This document shows positions 35,401-44,400 of a stretch of DNA of 64,000 nt, in pieces. The notes under the pieces were generated by a model. It was given only the letters and a program-made list of their open reading frames with translations. It was not told the origin of the DNA and ran no database searches. Origin of the DNA: Candidatus Hebobacterum abditum (GTDB lineage Bacteria; Armatimonadota; Hebobacteria; Hebobacterales; Hebobacteraceae); the NCBI GenBank assembly GCA_029821875.1, contig JALGXW010000004.1:62001-126000 (forward strand), in the 5' to 3' direction. A program made the translations under genes and the position numbers. The first letter of the stretch is position 1, and every line of letters starts with the position of its first letter.

Positions 35401-36525
35401 ATGACGCGGGCATTCCGCATCGGACGCATATTCGGGATCAACATCGAGGTCGACTACACCTGGTTCATCATCTTCTTCATCATCCTCGTGGGGCTCTACA
35501 CCGGCTTCTTCGCGCGGTACCTGCCAGGTATTTCACAGGCGGCCCGCTGGCTGGTCGCGGCTGTCACGGCGCTTCTGTTCTTCACGAGCGTGTTACTCCA
35601 CGAGCTCGCCCATTCCATCGTCGCGGTCCGGTCCGGCATGAAGATCAGTGGCATTACGCTGTTCCTCTTCGGCGGCATGTCCAAGATGACGGACGAGCCG
35701 AAGTCGCCGGAGATCGAGTTCAAGATGGCCATCGCCGGGCCGCTCATGAGCCTGGCGCTCGCGGCCATATTCTTCGCCGCTTCGATCGCTCTGAGCTTCG
35801 CCTCTGGGGGAGGCGTGTTCGGGACGGTTTTCCGCTGGCTCGGAATCGTGAACGGCATGTTGGCGGTCTTCAACTTGCTGCCAGGATTCCCGCTGGACGG
35901 CGGCAGGGTGCTTCGCGCGGGCCTCTGGAAGTCGATGGCGAGCCTCGGGGACGCCACCCGAATCGCCGCGACGTTCGGTCAGGGCCTGGGGGTGCTGATG
36001 ATCGTCGGCGGCATCTTCGCGTTCTTCAGCGGGGCGGGGTTTGGAGGTCTCTGGCTTGCGTTCATCGGCTGGTTCTTGATGCAGGCCGCGCAGTCCAGCT
36101 ACCAGCAACTGATCTTACGCCAGGCCCTGTCTGGCATGCCGGTCGGTGCGGTGATGACCGAAGATGTGGACGTCGTGCCCGACTATCTCACGCTCGATCG
36201 AGTCGTCCAGGATTACATCATGGGCCGGAACCATCCGGCCTTTCCCGTCCAAGGCGACGACCGGGTGCGTGGGCTGATCTGTCTCAATGACATCCGCAGT
36301 GTACCGCGGGACCGATGGCATCAGGTGACCGCGGGCGAAGCTGCGCCCGCGCTTTCCGAGCGCAACACGATTGCTCCCACCGCCGACGCTTGGGAGGCAC
36401 TCGTCAGGATGAGCACCGAGAACTGCGGGAGGCTCGTGGTCATCGAGAACGGCCTCCTTCGCGGCATCGTGAGCCGAACCGACATCATGCGCCTGATGAG
36501 GAACAGACTCGAACTGGGGATATAG
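35401..36525 (+). CDS. site-2 protease (M50B) with CBS domains
   Basis: A 374-residue intramembrane zinc metalloprotease. HELAH at 67-71 and the metal aspartate 166 in LLPGFPLDGGR lie in hydrophobic segments. There are about six membrane helices (TWFIIFFIILVGLYTGFF, AAVTALLFFTSVLL, MAIAGPLMSLALAA and others). Two CBS motifs follow at about 245-300 and 318-372 (VGAVMTEDVDVVPDYLTLDRV, GRLVVIENGLLRGIVSRTDI), which may sense adenine nucleotides. Such proteases cleave membrane-bound regulators such as anti-sigma factors. AAGGTGG lies shortly before the ATG. It is likely co-transcribed with the PBP gene. Confidence 0.92.
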   Translation: MTRAFRIGRIFGINIEVDYTWFIIFFIILVGLYTGFFARYLPGISQAARWLVAAVTALLFFTSVLLHELAHSIVAVRSGMKISGITLFLFGGMSKMTDEPKSPEIEFKMAIAGPLMSLALAAIFFAASIALSFASGGGVFGTVFRWLGIVNGMLAVFNLLPGFPLDGGRVLRAGLWKSMASLGDATRIAATFGQGLGVLMIVGGIFAFFSGAGFGGLWLAFIGWFLMQAAQSSYQQLILRQALSGMPVGAVMTEDVDVVPDYLTLDRVVQDYIMGRNHPAFPVQGDDRVRGLICLNDIRSVPRDRWHQVTAGEAAPALSERNTIAPTADAWEALVRMSTENCGRLVVIENGLLRGIVSRTDIMRLMRNRLELGI

Positions 36526-36535
36526 CAGCGCGACC

Positions 36536-37156
36536 GTGAGCACCCGCCATCTGATGCTCGCCGCTGCCGCCGGCCTCGCTGTTACGCTGCTGATCCTCAT
36601 CAGCGGCAGTCGTGCGCCCTGGGCAAGGAGCCCGACGACTCGGATCGCGCCTCCCGCCGACCTATCCTCCCTGCCCGACGAGTGCCCGACCGACGGCGAG
36701 CGCGTGGTAGTGATCCACAAGGCAAAGCGCGCGCTCGGCCTGTACGTTGGTGGGCAGCTCGCGGCCGCCTATCCCATCGGCCTTGGTCCCCGGCCCGAGG
36801 GGCACAAGGAGCGAGAGGGAGACCGGCGGACACCCGAGGACGAGTACTACGTCTGTACCCGGAACGCGCGCTCCAGGTTCCATCTTTTCCTGGGGATATC
36901 GTACCCGAACCATCGCGACGCGGCGCAAGCCCTGAGCGAAGGGCATATCACCCAACAGCAGCACGACTCAGTTGTCGGAGCAATGGCGCGCCGACACCAG
37001 CCGCCGTAGGACACCCCGCTCGGCGGCGAGATCGGGCTTCACGGGGGCGGTGCTGGTGCCGACTGGACGCTGGGCTGCATCGCGATGGAGAACGACGCAA
37101 TAGAGCACCTCTGGGACACGCTCCGTCTGGGTGACCCTGTCCTCATCCAGCCCTGA
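36536..37156 (+). pseudogene. L,D-transpeptidase (YkuD) interrupted by an in-frame TAG
   Basis: The frame opens at GTG 36536 with a signal/anchor (LMLAAAAGLAVTLLILISG) and the first part of a YkuD domain (VVVIHKAKRALGLYVGGQL, GPRPEGHKEREGDRRTPEDE, FHLFLGISYPNHRDA). It stops at TAG 37007-37009, codon 158. The same frame then continues without shift to TGA 37154-37156 and supplies exactly the missing active site, LHGGGAGADWTLGCIAM, with the catalytic Cys. Relatives read Gln at the stop position (PPQ-DT), so one C-to-T change would explain it. TAG is a normal stop for many genes here. It could be a fresh nonsense mutation, a sequencing error or readthrough. The 157-residue product alone lacks the catalytic cysteine. 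Confidence 0.8.
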
Positions 37157-37173
37157 GGCGCGCTTCCTGGGGC

Positions 37174-38181
37174 CTAGCTCGACAGCGATTCCGCGTAGGG
37201 TGCCCCCATGACGCCTCGCTCCGTTACGATGCCGGCTATCAGCTCCGCCGGCGTCACGTCAAATGCGGGGTTGAACACAGCAGCCCCCGGCGGGGCACTC
37301 TTGGCGCCGGCGAAGGCGAGCACCTCGTCGGAATCGCGTTCCTCGATCGGAATCTCTGAGCCGCTCGCCAGCGAGAGATCGACGGTGGACATCGGCGCGG
37401 CGATGTAGAATGGGAGCCCGTGGTGCCGCGCGAGGACGGCGAGCGAGTACGTGCCAATCTTGTTCGCCGTGTCCCCGTTCCGCGCGATGCGGTCTGCGCC
37501 GGCGATGACCAGATCGGCCATTCCGCGAGCCATGCAGGTCCCGGCCATCCCGTCCGTAACGAGGGTGGCGGGGATACCGTCCCGCATCAACTCCCACATC
37601 GTGAGCCGCGCGCCCTGAAGAAGCGGCCTCGTCTCACACGCGAGCACGCGCAACGAGTTGCCCACTGCATACGCGGAGCGGATCACGCCCAGCGCCGTGC
37701 CCTCTCCCCCCGTAGCGAGCGAGCCAGTGTTGCAGATCGTCATGACGCCGGCGCCTTGCGGGATCAGCGTCGCGCCGTGCTCTCCAATCGAGCGGCAGGT
37801 CTGCGCGTCCTCTTCGTGTATCGCGACGGCTTCCCCGAGCAGCTCCTCCGGTCGGGCTCCCTCCTCTGCCGCGGACAGCATTCGTTCCAGCGCCCAGAAG
37901 AGGTTCCGCGCGGTCGGGCGAGTGGATTGGAGCAGCTTGGCAGCGCTCCGCACGCGCTCCTGCAGCGAACCGCCGGAGCTGTGGGCGGCCAGCGCGATGC
38001 CATAGGCGGCTGCGATGCCGATGAGCGGCGCGCCTCGGACGCGCAGCGACCTGATCGCCTCCGCCACCTCCTCCACCCGCCTGCACGGCAAGTGCTCCTC
38101 GCGATGTGGCAGCAAGGTCTGGTCGAGGATTACGACGTTGCCGTCGGCCCATTCGATCGGCCGGATCGCTGATGGTCGCAT
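37174..38181 (-). CDS. mtnA: S-methyl-5-thioribose-1-phosphate isomerase
   Basis: A 335-residue isomerase of the methionine salvage pathway that turns methylthioribose-1-phosphate into methylthioribulose-1-phosphate. Motifs are IRSLRVRGAPLIGIAAAYG, MTICNTGSLATGGEGTALG with the catalytic Cys, and VIAGADRIARNGDTANKIGTY with the catalytic Asp. The end FNPAFDVTPAELIAGIVTE is typical. ATG 38181 is preferred to an upstream TTG. No other salvage gene is adjacent, but an MTA/SAH deaminase is at 45066. Some MtnA-like proteins act on other sugar phosphates, but the fit here is close. Confidence 0.93.
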   Translation of the reverse strand: MRPSAIRPIEWADGNVVILDQTLLPHREEHLPCRRVEEVAEAIRSLRVRGAPLIGIAAAYGIALAAHSSGGSLQERVRSAAKLLQSTRPTARNLFWALERMLSAAEEGARPEELLGEAVAIHEEDAQTCRSIGEHGATLIPQGAGVMTICNTGSLATGGEGTALGVIRSAYAVGNSLRVLACETRPLLQGARLTMWELMRDGIPATLVTDGMAGTCMARGMADLVIAGADRIARNGDTANKIGTYSLAVLARHHGLPFYIAAPMSTVDLSLASGSEIPIEERDSDEVLAFAGAKSAPPGAAVFNPAFDVTPAELIAGIVTERGVMGAPYAESLSS

Positions 38182-38201
38182 AGCTGTCTCGCTCTCCCGC
38201 G

Positions 38202-38231
38202 CTGTCAATTCCGTCGAGAACGGACTATAAT
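38202..38231 (+). promoter_or_regulatory. sigma-70 promoter for the zinc-ribbon/GspF-like gene
   Basis: CTGTCA (38202-38207) and a perfect TATAAT (38226-38231) are 18 bases apart, 43 bases before GTG 38274. It is divergent from mtnA and overlaps the mtnA upstream region. Confidence 0.6.
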
Positions 38232-38273
38232 CCTGAGGCGGAGCTCCGCTGCAGCGAAGGAGTCCGAGCGGCC

Positions 38274-39596
38274 GTGCGCATGCGAAGCTGCCCCCACTGC
38301 GGGGCCGACAACAGCACCAGGCGGCAGACCTGTTACCAGTGCCAGAACCCGTTGCGGCCGGAGGCCGGCCCCGAGCCGGGACGGCCTGCCCCCGCCTCCC
38401 GCTGGGAGGCCATCGAGCTCACTCGGCAGGGCTCGGGGCGCCGCTCCGAGCGCCCTGCCCTGGACGCGAGTTCGGTTTCGCGAGTGCGCGTCCCTGCCGC
38501 CCCGGACCAGGCACCGCGCAGGTATGTTCCAGCGCGCCGCAGCAGTCTCCGGCATGTGCGCAGGATGGGGGCGTTCTTCCAGGAGCTGCGGACTCTCACC
38601 GGGAGCGGCATCGCCCTCGCGCCCGCCTGCCGCGAGGTTGAGCGCCGCGCGCCGGGGCAGCTCCGTACAGTGGCGCAGGATATGGCCCAGGCCGCCGAAT
38701 CCGGCGAACCCATCTCCACCGTCATGGAGAGCTATCGCGCCCTGTTCTACCCGTGGCACATCGGCGTCGTGAGGGCGGCCGAGGCGGGAGGCTTCCTTCC
38801 CGAGGCCTTCGAGCAGATCGCTCACGCCTACGAAGTCGAGTGGGAGACGCGCGCCGCGCTGCGGCTCAGGCTCTTCGTCTATACTGCGCTGGGCGTGCCC
38901 GCGATACTGGTGTCGGCTCCCCTGCTGCTGACGGTTGCACAGCCGATCCCAGAGGATGGGTGGACGCCGAAGCTCGTGGTGGAGAGCATCTTCTACCACG
39001 TCAAGACTGTGTCCCTGCCGATTGCGGCCGGCCTCGCCGGCCTCATCTTGCTCTGGCAGCTGCTGGCTGCAACCATCTGGTTCCAGTCCTTCCAGCAGCG
39101 GGTCGTGCTGCGTCTGCCGGTCGCCGGCCGAGTCGCTCAGACCGCTGCTCTCGACCGCTACCTCGCCACCTTGGGACTGATGCTTCGCAGTGGGCTGCCC
39201 ATCGCCGCGGCCGCGGAGGAGGCGGCGCTCGCGGCCGGCAACCCGGTGCTGACTCCGCGGCTTCTCGAATTCGTCCCCGCCTTGCGGGAGGGGGCACCGC
39301 TCTCTAGCCTCCTGGCACAGTCCCGCGTGTTCGACGCGGATACGCTCAACATGGCGGCCACGGGGGAGGCCTCGGGAAGCCTGCCCGACATGCTGTCGCG
39401 CGCGGCCGGCTACTACCGGGAGGACAGCGCCGCGAAGCGCGCCCTGCTCGTGCGTGCCGGAGGTATCGTCGTTGGCGTCATCTACCTCTTCGCCTTCGGG
39501 GCTCTAATCTACTTCGGCGCGAAGATCTACTTCGACTTCGCCTTTCGGATTGAGTCCTGGGTGAGCGGCGAGGACCTGCCGAGCGTTGACTGGTAA
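38274..39596 (+). CDS. type II secretion/type IV pilus GspF-like protein with N-terminal zinc ribbon
   Basis: A 440-residue inner membrane protein. Residues 5-25 form a zinc ribbon (CPHCGADNSTRRQTCYQCQ), followed by a basic linker. Two T2SF domains lie at about 98-205 (FFQELRTLTGSGIALAPACREV) and 285-395 (LATLGLMLRSGLPIAAAAEEAAL, TGEASGSLPDMLSRAAGYY). Membrane helices are at about 205-225, 255-275 and 400-425. GspF/PilC proteins couple the cytoplasmic ATPase to the pseudopilus. The zinc ribbon is not normal for the family. GTG 38274 has AAGGAG 11 bases before it; ATG 38280 is an alternative. The usual gspE/gspG neighbours are absent here. Confidence 0.87.
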   Translation: MRMRSCPHCGADNSTRRQTCYQCQNPLRPEAGPEPGRPAPASRWEAIELTRQGSGRRSERPALDASSVSRVRVPAAPDQAPRRYVPARRSSLRHVRRMGAFFQELRTLTGSGIALAPACREVERRAPGQLRTVAQDMAQAAESGEPISTVMESYRALFYPWHIGVVRAAEAGGFLPEAFEQIAHAYEVEWETRAALRLRLFVYTALGVPAILVSAPLLLTVAQPIPEDGWTPKLVVESIFYHVKTVSLPIAAGLAGLILLWQLLAATIWFQSFQQRVVLRLPVAGRVAQTAALDRYLATLGLMLRSGLPIAAAAEEAALAAGNPVLTPRLLEFVPALREGAPLSSLLAQSRVFDADTLNMAATGEASGSLPDMLSRAAGYYREDSAAKRALLVRAGGIVVGVIYLFAFGALIYFGAKIYFDFAFRIESWVSGEDLPSVDW

Positions 39597-39653
39597 CGCA
39601 TTCCCGCTCCGGATGTATGACTACATGTTGGGGTGAGCAATGGAGGAGATGAC

Positions 39654-40043
39654 TTGAGGCTCGGCGTCGATGATATGTGTTTCGCCTGTGGGCAGAAGAA
39701 CCCGATCGGGTTGAAGCTCGCCTTCCGCTTCGAAGGTGAGGACTACGTCACGGACTTCGAGGTCAGGCCCGAATACCAGGGATGGGCGGGACTCGTTCAC
39801 GGCGGCCTGCTCGCCACCGCCCTCGACGAGGCCATGGCGCGTCTGCTCTGGGAGAAGGACCTCAACGCCATTACCGGCCGGCTGACCGTCCGCTACCACA
39901 AGCCGCTGACCATCGGCGAAGCGGTGCAGATACGCGCTCGCATCGCCAAGCGGCGCTCTCCCATGATCGAGACGACGGCCGAAGCCGTGATGGCCGACGG
40001 GAGCTTCGCGGCCGAGGCCACGGCCGTGAGCATGGAGGTATAG
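39654..40043 (+). CDS. PaaI-type hotdog thioesterase
   Basis: A 129-residue hotdog-fold acyl-CoA thioesterase-like protein. It begins MCFACGQKNPIGLKLAF, typical of the group, and has WAGLVHGGLLATALDEAMARLLW, which holds the catalytic acid in the central helix. LTVRYHKPLTIGE and the C-terminal strands complete the fold. TTG 39654 is chosen because GGAGGAG lies five bases before it; GTG 39633 in frame would add seven residues. The substrate is not known. It converges on the HAD gene. Confidence 0.85.
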   Translation: MRLGVDDMCFACGQKNPIGLKLAFRFEGEDYVTDFEVRPEYQGWAGLVHGGLLATALDEAMARLLWEKDLNAITGRLTVRYHKPLTIGEAVQIRARIAKRRSPMIETTAEAVMADGSFAAEATAVSMEV

Positions 40044-40076
40044 CCGACTGGCTCGACCAGGCGCCCTGCAGGCCGG

Positions 40077-40739
40077 CTAGGGCTGCGCGCGGGCCATGAG
40101 TTGCCGCGCCGCTTCCGGAAGGTCGGACACGTCGTCTATCAGCACATCTGCCCCGGCCACCTCTCCCCTCCCGCCGTATCCGTAGGCTGCCCCGATGCCC
40201 ATGATGCTGTTGGCGCGAGCGGCCGCCACATCGTCCTCGCGGTCGCCGACGACAACCGCCGGCCTCGCCCGCAACTCGCGCAGGAGGTCGGCGACCATCT
40301 CGGGTTTGCCGGGGCCCTCCTCGGTGCGCCAGCGCACCAGATCGAAGAAGTCCAGCAGGTCGTGGGCTTCGAGCACAGTGCGCACATAGGCCTCCGGGCC
40401 GTTGGAGCAGATCGCCATCTGGGCGACCGTCCTCCGCAGCTCTGCGAGCGATGCCCGAGCACCAGGGTAGAGCTCGCCGGTCCTCGGGACCATGTCCCGT
40501 TCTTTCTGCCACACGGCGGCCGCTATGGCTTCGGCGCGGCCCCCGGGGGCCCGCTCGTCGAGCCAAGCGACGAACTCCTCGTCGGGCTTGCCGAAGAACT
40601 GCCGTATCTCCGTCTTGGAGGGTAGCGCGAGTCCGTGCTCGGCGAACACCGATTCGATGGCGGGGATCGTCGCGGTCTCGGTCTTGAAGAGAGTGCCATC
40701 TACGTCGAGCACGACGAGACCCCGCACGCGCGTCGTCAA
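40077..40739 (-). CDS. HAD-superfamily phosphatase (phosphoglycolate phosphatase-like)
   Basis: A 220-residue HAD hydrolase. Motif I is VVLDVDGTLF, motif II CSNG, the motif III lysine lies in GPGKPEMVADLL, and motif IV is VVGDREDDVAAARAN. The helical cap follows motif I, as in Gph/PGMB-type enzymes. The start is TTG 40739 in a TTGA overlap with the acetyltransferase stop, with AGGGAG about seven bases upstream. The substrate may be phosphoglycolate or another small phosphate ester. Confidence 0.87.
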   Translation of the reverse strand: MTTRVRGLVVLDVDGTLFKTETATIPAIESVFAEHGLALPSKTEIRQFFGKPDEEFVAWLDERAPGGRAEAIAAAVWQKERDMVPRTGELYPGARASLAELRRTVAQMAICSNGPEAYVRTVLEAHDLLDFFDLVRWRTEEGPGKPEMVADLLRELRARPAVVVGDREDDVAAARANSIMGIGAAYGYGGRGEVAGADVLIDDVSDLPEAARQLMARAQP

Positions 40740-41356
40740 CGGACGCGCTCCCTGGAGCTGCGCCCACCTCGGCCCTCTGCTTCGCCGTGCTCGTCCTCGC
40801 GGCCGAGCGGCTCTCCCGCCGACTCCCCGTCCTCGCCGACGTCCCGTCGGGGAAGCCACGCTTCGCGCTCGACCGCCATCTGCACGTCTTCAAGTCTGAC
40901 ACGCCCTCGCTCTGGCTTGCGGGAGCTCGGCCGGAACCCCGCTTTCTCGTAGCAGCGCAGAGCACGGCGATTGTCCCGGTGGCAGGACAGCCGGACCTCG
41001 CGAAGCCCCAAGTCATGGAAGGCATATTCCAGCAGCCCGCTCGTCGCGACGGTGCCGTAGCCCTTGTCCCAGAGCCTCTTCTCGCCGATCATGATGCCCA
41101 GGAATGCGGTCCCGGCCTCACTGTCAATGCCGCGCAGCCCGCACGTTCCTATCGGCCTCCCATCCTCGTCCTCGACGATGAAGCCGCGCTGGTGCTCCTT
41201 GTCCGCTAGTATGCCCGCGATCCAAGCGCGCTCCTGCTCTAGAGTGCGCGCCGGCTGGAGGAGCCCCAGAAACCGATGCACGTCTGGATCTGAGACCCAG
41301 CGGAAACAGACCTCCGCGTCACTGATTCGAATCGGCCGAAGGCTGATCCGGGGCAT
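40736..41356 (-). CDS. GNAT acetyltransferase (RimJ/RimL-like)
   Basis: A 206-residue N-acetyltransferase. The body matches the Acetyltransf_3 group: ISLRPIRISDAEVCFRWVSDP, GTCGLRGIDSEAGTAFLGIMIGE, KGYGTVATSGLLEYAFHDLGL (acetyl-CoA loop) and RALRCYEKAGF. Such enzymes acetylate N-terminal amines, polyamines or antibiotics. The last 45 residues are Glu/Gly/Arg-rich and probably disordered. ATG 41356 is chosen as the family start, though the frame stays open to a GTG at 41488. It is coupled to the HAD gene by a TTGA overlap. Confidence 0.85.
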   Translation of the reverse strand: MPRISLRPIRISDAEVCFRWVSDPDVHRFLGLLQPARTLEQERAWIAGILADKEHQRGFIVEDEDGRPIGTCGLRGIDSEAGTAFLGIMIGEKRLWDKGYGTVATSGLLEYAFHDLGLREVRLSCHRDNRRALRCYEKAGFRPSSRKPERGRVRLEDVQMAVEREAWLPRRDVGEDGESAGEPLGREDEHGEAEGRGGRSSRERVR

Positions 41357-41405
41357 GGGCCTTAGCTTCGCCGGTCTGTCGAGCCACCCTTCGGGCCACC
41401 CATTC

Positions 41406-41435
41406 TTTACAGCCCATACCTGCTTTCCGTATAAT
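41406..41435 (+). promoter_or_regulatory. sigma-70 promoter for the large secreted protein gene
   Basis: TTTACA (41406-41411) and a perfect TATAAT (41430-41435) are 18 bases apart, 46 bases before ATG 41482. Confidence 0.75.
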
Positions 41436-41481
41436 GTCGCCCAGTGCGTCCGCCAAGCCAGGACGCGCCGCGAGGTGAACA

Positions 41482-44400
41482 ATGGCACCGAGTCGCAGCC
41501 ACAGTTGCATCAGGCCCGGCCGACGCTCCCGGGCGCTCCTCATCGCCGCGATGGCAGCTCTATGTCTGCTGCCGCTCGACGGCGCTTCCGGGCTCCGTCT
41601 TCCCGTCGACGAGCAGGGCCGGCAAGTGCGCGTCTACGTCATGTGGAACCGAGATTACCTTTCTATTGCGGCGAAGGTGCCCGACACGATGATCACGGCC
41701 ACCAGCACCGCGCCCATGTCCGTGCCCGAACAGGACGACGCGATCGAACTCGCCTTCGAGATGTCGGGCCAGCCTGGCACGCCGGCCTATCGGCTCATCA
41801 TCAGTGCTGCGGGCGGCATGACGCTCTACGCCCGAGACGGCTGGGGGCGCTGGCGAGCCGATCGCTCCTGGATATCGGGGCCTCGCACTGTCAAGTACGC
41901 GGTGTCCGTTGACGGCACGCTCAATGACCCCCACAGCGAGGATACGGGGTTCACTGTCGAGTGTGCCATCCCTTGGGAATTCCTGAGTGAATCGCCCCCC
42001 GGCGGCGCGGACATCGGCTTCAACGTTGTCTGTTGGATGCAAGGCGAGAACCAGGGCATTGCCAGCTGGTCGCCTGCTGTGCGGGAACCGGCGCACGTCG
42101 GCGACGCCGCCCGCTGGGGCAGGATGCACGTCAGGCTGGGGTCAGAGCTGGCGAAGGCCACGGGCACCCGGGTGCCCTGCCCCATCGTCGCCCAGACGCC
42201 GTTCATCGACGGCATGCTGGCCGCCAACGAATGGTTGGCCGCGTCGACGCTCGAGTTCGACAAACCGGAGCCGCTGATCGACTCTCTGCCCGAACCGCAG
42301 CAGGGGAGCCCCCGCGCCACCACGCTGATGGCGATCTATCGGTACGACTGGTGTGGCGGCATTGCCCCGCAGGATGGCGCGCCCTTCTGGACGGCGGATG
42401 GCATGCCCGCGACGAGCGATCAGCCCCAAGGTGGCACAGGCCCTTGGGTTAGCTACGCGAGCGTTGCCTGGCACGCCAGGCAACTCGAGGAAGTCCAGCG
42501 GGCCGGCATCGATGTCATACTTGCGCGCTACTCCGGCGAGGAGGATGCCCGGCGAAGCTGGGCTCGGATCGGCCTGAGTCGCCTCGGGCAAGCGCTGAAG
42601 GAGCGCCGGGCCGAGGGCCTCGGCTATCCGCTAGTAGGGATGATGCTGGATACGGCCGCGCTCCGGGGCGCCGATCTGACGTCGGAGCCAGGCAAGCAGC
42701 TCCTCTACGGGATGGTCCGGGAGTTCTTCCTCCACGTGCCCAGGGAGTACTGGGCCGAGGTCGGTCGTGCGCCGGAGAAGGGCGCGCCGGGCGGAGTTCC
42801 TATCCTTCTCGGTGAGCCGGACGGCCTGGCTGACTGGGACGGAGGCTTCCTGGACTTCGGCCAGGGGCGCTTCGGCGAGGACCTCCTCGGCGCGAGGCTC
42901 GTCTGGCTTGGGAGCAGTGCTTGGCGACGGAAAGGCGCCGAGCTCTACTCGCACATCAGCCTCCCGCGAGAGACCGGGTTCTCGGTATCCAGTCCCGTCG
43001 GAGCGACAGCGGTTGCGCTCTCCCCGGGCCGCTGTCCGGCGCCCGGAACGAGCGGGGCGATACGAAGTCGAGCCGAGGGACGCGCCTACCGTAGCGACTG
43101 GCAGCGCGCGCTGGCCGCGAAGCCCGAACTCATCATCATCGATAGCTGGAATGACTATGCCAACGGGACGGAGGTCGGCCCGAGCCGCCAGTACGGCGTG
43201 CTCTATGTTGACGCGACTCGCTACTTCCAGTCACGCCTCGGAAGCCAGCAGCCACAACGCCTCGCGCTGAAACAGCATCGCGTGCCGACGCCGGTGCCGC
43301 CGGGGAGCGACTGCCAGGCCGAGTTGCTCGTCGAGAACACCACCACCGAAGACCTGCAGACGGGCGCTCGGGTCTCTGTCGACTACGAGATCCGCCGGCT
43401 CGCCGATGGCGCGGTCGTCCGCACACAGAAGGGGGCCCAAGCGCTCGCCGTGAGCGCAGGACAGACAAGGCGCGTCCCGGCGCGGATTCCCGCGAAGGAC
43501 GACGAGGGCCGCCCTCTGTCGCCCGGCGACTACGTCTACACCGTCCGAGTCGTGCGCAGTAGAGTAGCGTACCTCTCATCGGAGTGGTTTACGCGTACGC
43601 TCGCTGAGTTGAGCATGGCAATTCGCGTCGGATACCCACCACCCTACAAGGCCACGCTGATCAGCTCGTCGCTTCCGTCTGCGATTGCGCCTGGTGCCAG
43701 ACGAGAGATCACCGTGCGCCTTCGAAACGACGGTGCCGAGGCGTGGCACCCGGCGCGGGTGCAGCTGTCCTATCACTGGACGCGGCACCTGAACGACCTG
43801 AGAGTGTCATCCGACGGTGCGAGCGAGATCGTCGTCCGGGACGCCGCTCGCGTCGACCTCCCGAGGGATGTGCTGCCGGGAGATATCGTCTCGCTCACGA
43901 TCCCCCTCGTCGCGGCCGACCAGGACGGTGACGCGCTGCCTCCGGCGAGTCCGGACCACCTGTGGCACTACCGCGTCCAGTGGGCCCTCGTGGAGGGAGA
44001 CAGCAACTGGTTCTCCTCCCACGGAACCGCCCCCGGAGACGAGGCAATCCAAGTCGTGCACGGAGGAAGCAGCGCGGTGATCGAGTCCGTCTCGGCGCCG
44101 GCGGAGCTGAACGCGGAAGAGTCGACGAACGCTGAAGTAGTCATTGCTAACGCCACCGACGATCTACTTCGAGCCGGCGACGCCCGCGTAGTCGTCCGCT
44201 GGCATCGGTGGGACGGTAGGCCTGCAGAGGCGCGCGTTGAGCCGGCCGACCTTCCCGTCGACATAGAGCCCGGCACGAGGGCGTTCGTCAGGGTACCTCT
44301 TGCGGCCCCCCTCGAGCCAGGCCCGTATCGGCTCATCGCGTGGCTGGCGACCGGCGGGGGCAGGGCCGACACCCTATGCGGGGATTCCGCCAGCTGTAGC

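Noticed and set aside
37007-37009. TAG as a pyrrolysine or reassigned sense codon
   Set aside because: Many genes in the window end in TAG, and no pylT or pylS-like gene or structure is seen; a single nonsense change is simpler.
40736-41488. Longer acetyltransferase starting at GTG 41488
   Set aside because: The extra 44 residues have no homology to GNAT proteins and would run across the promoter of the divergent gene.
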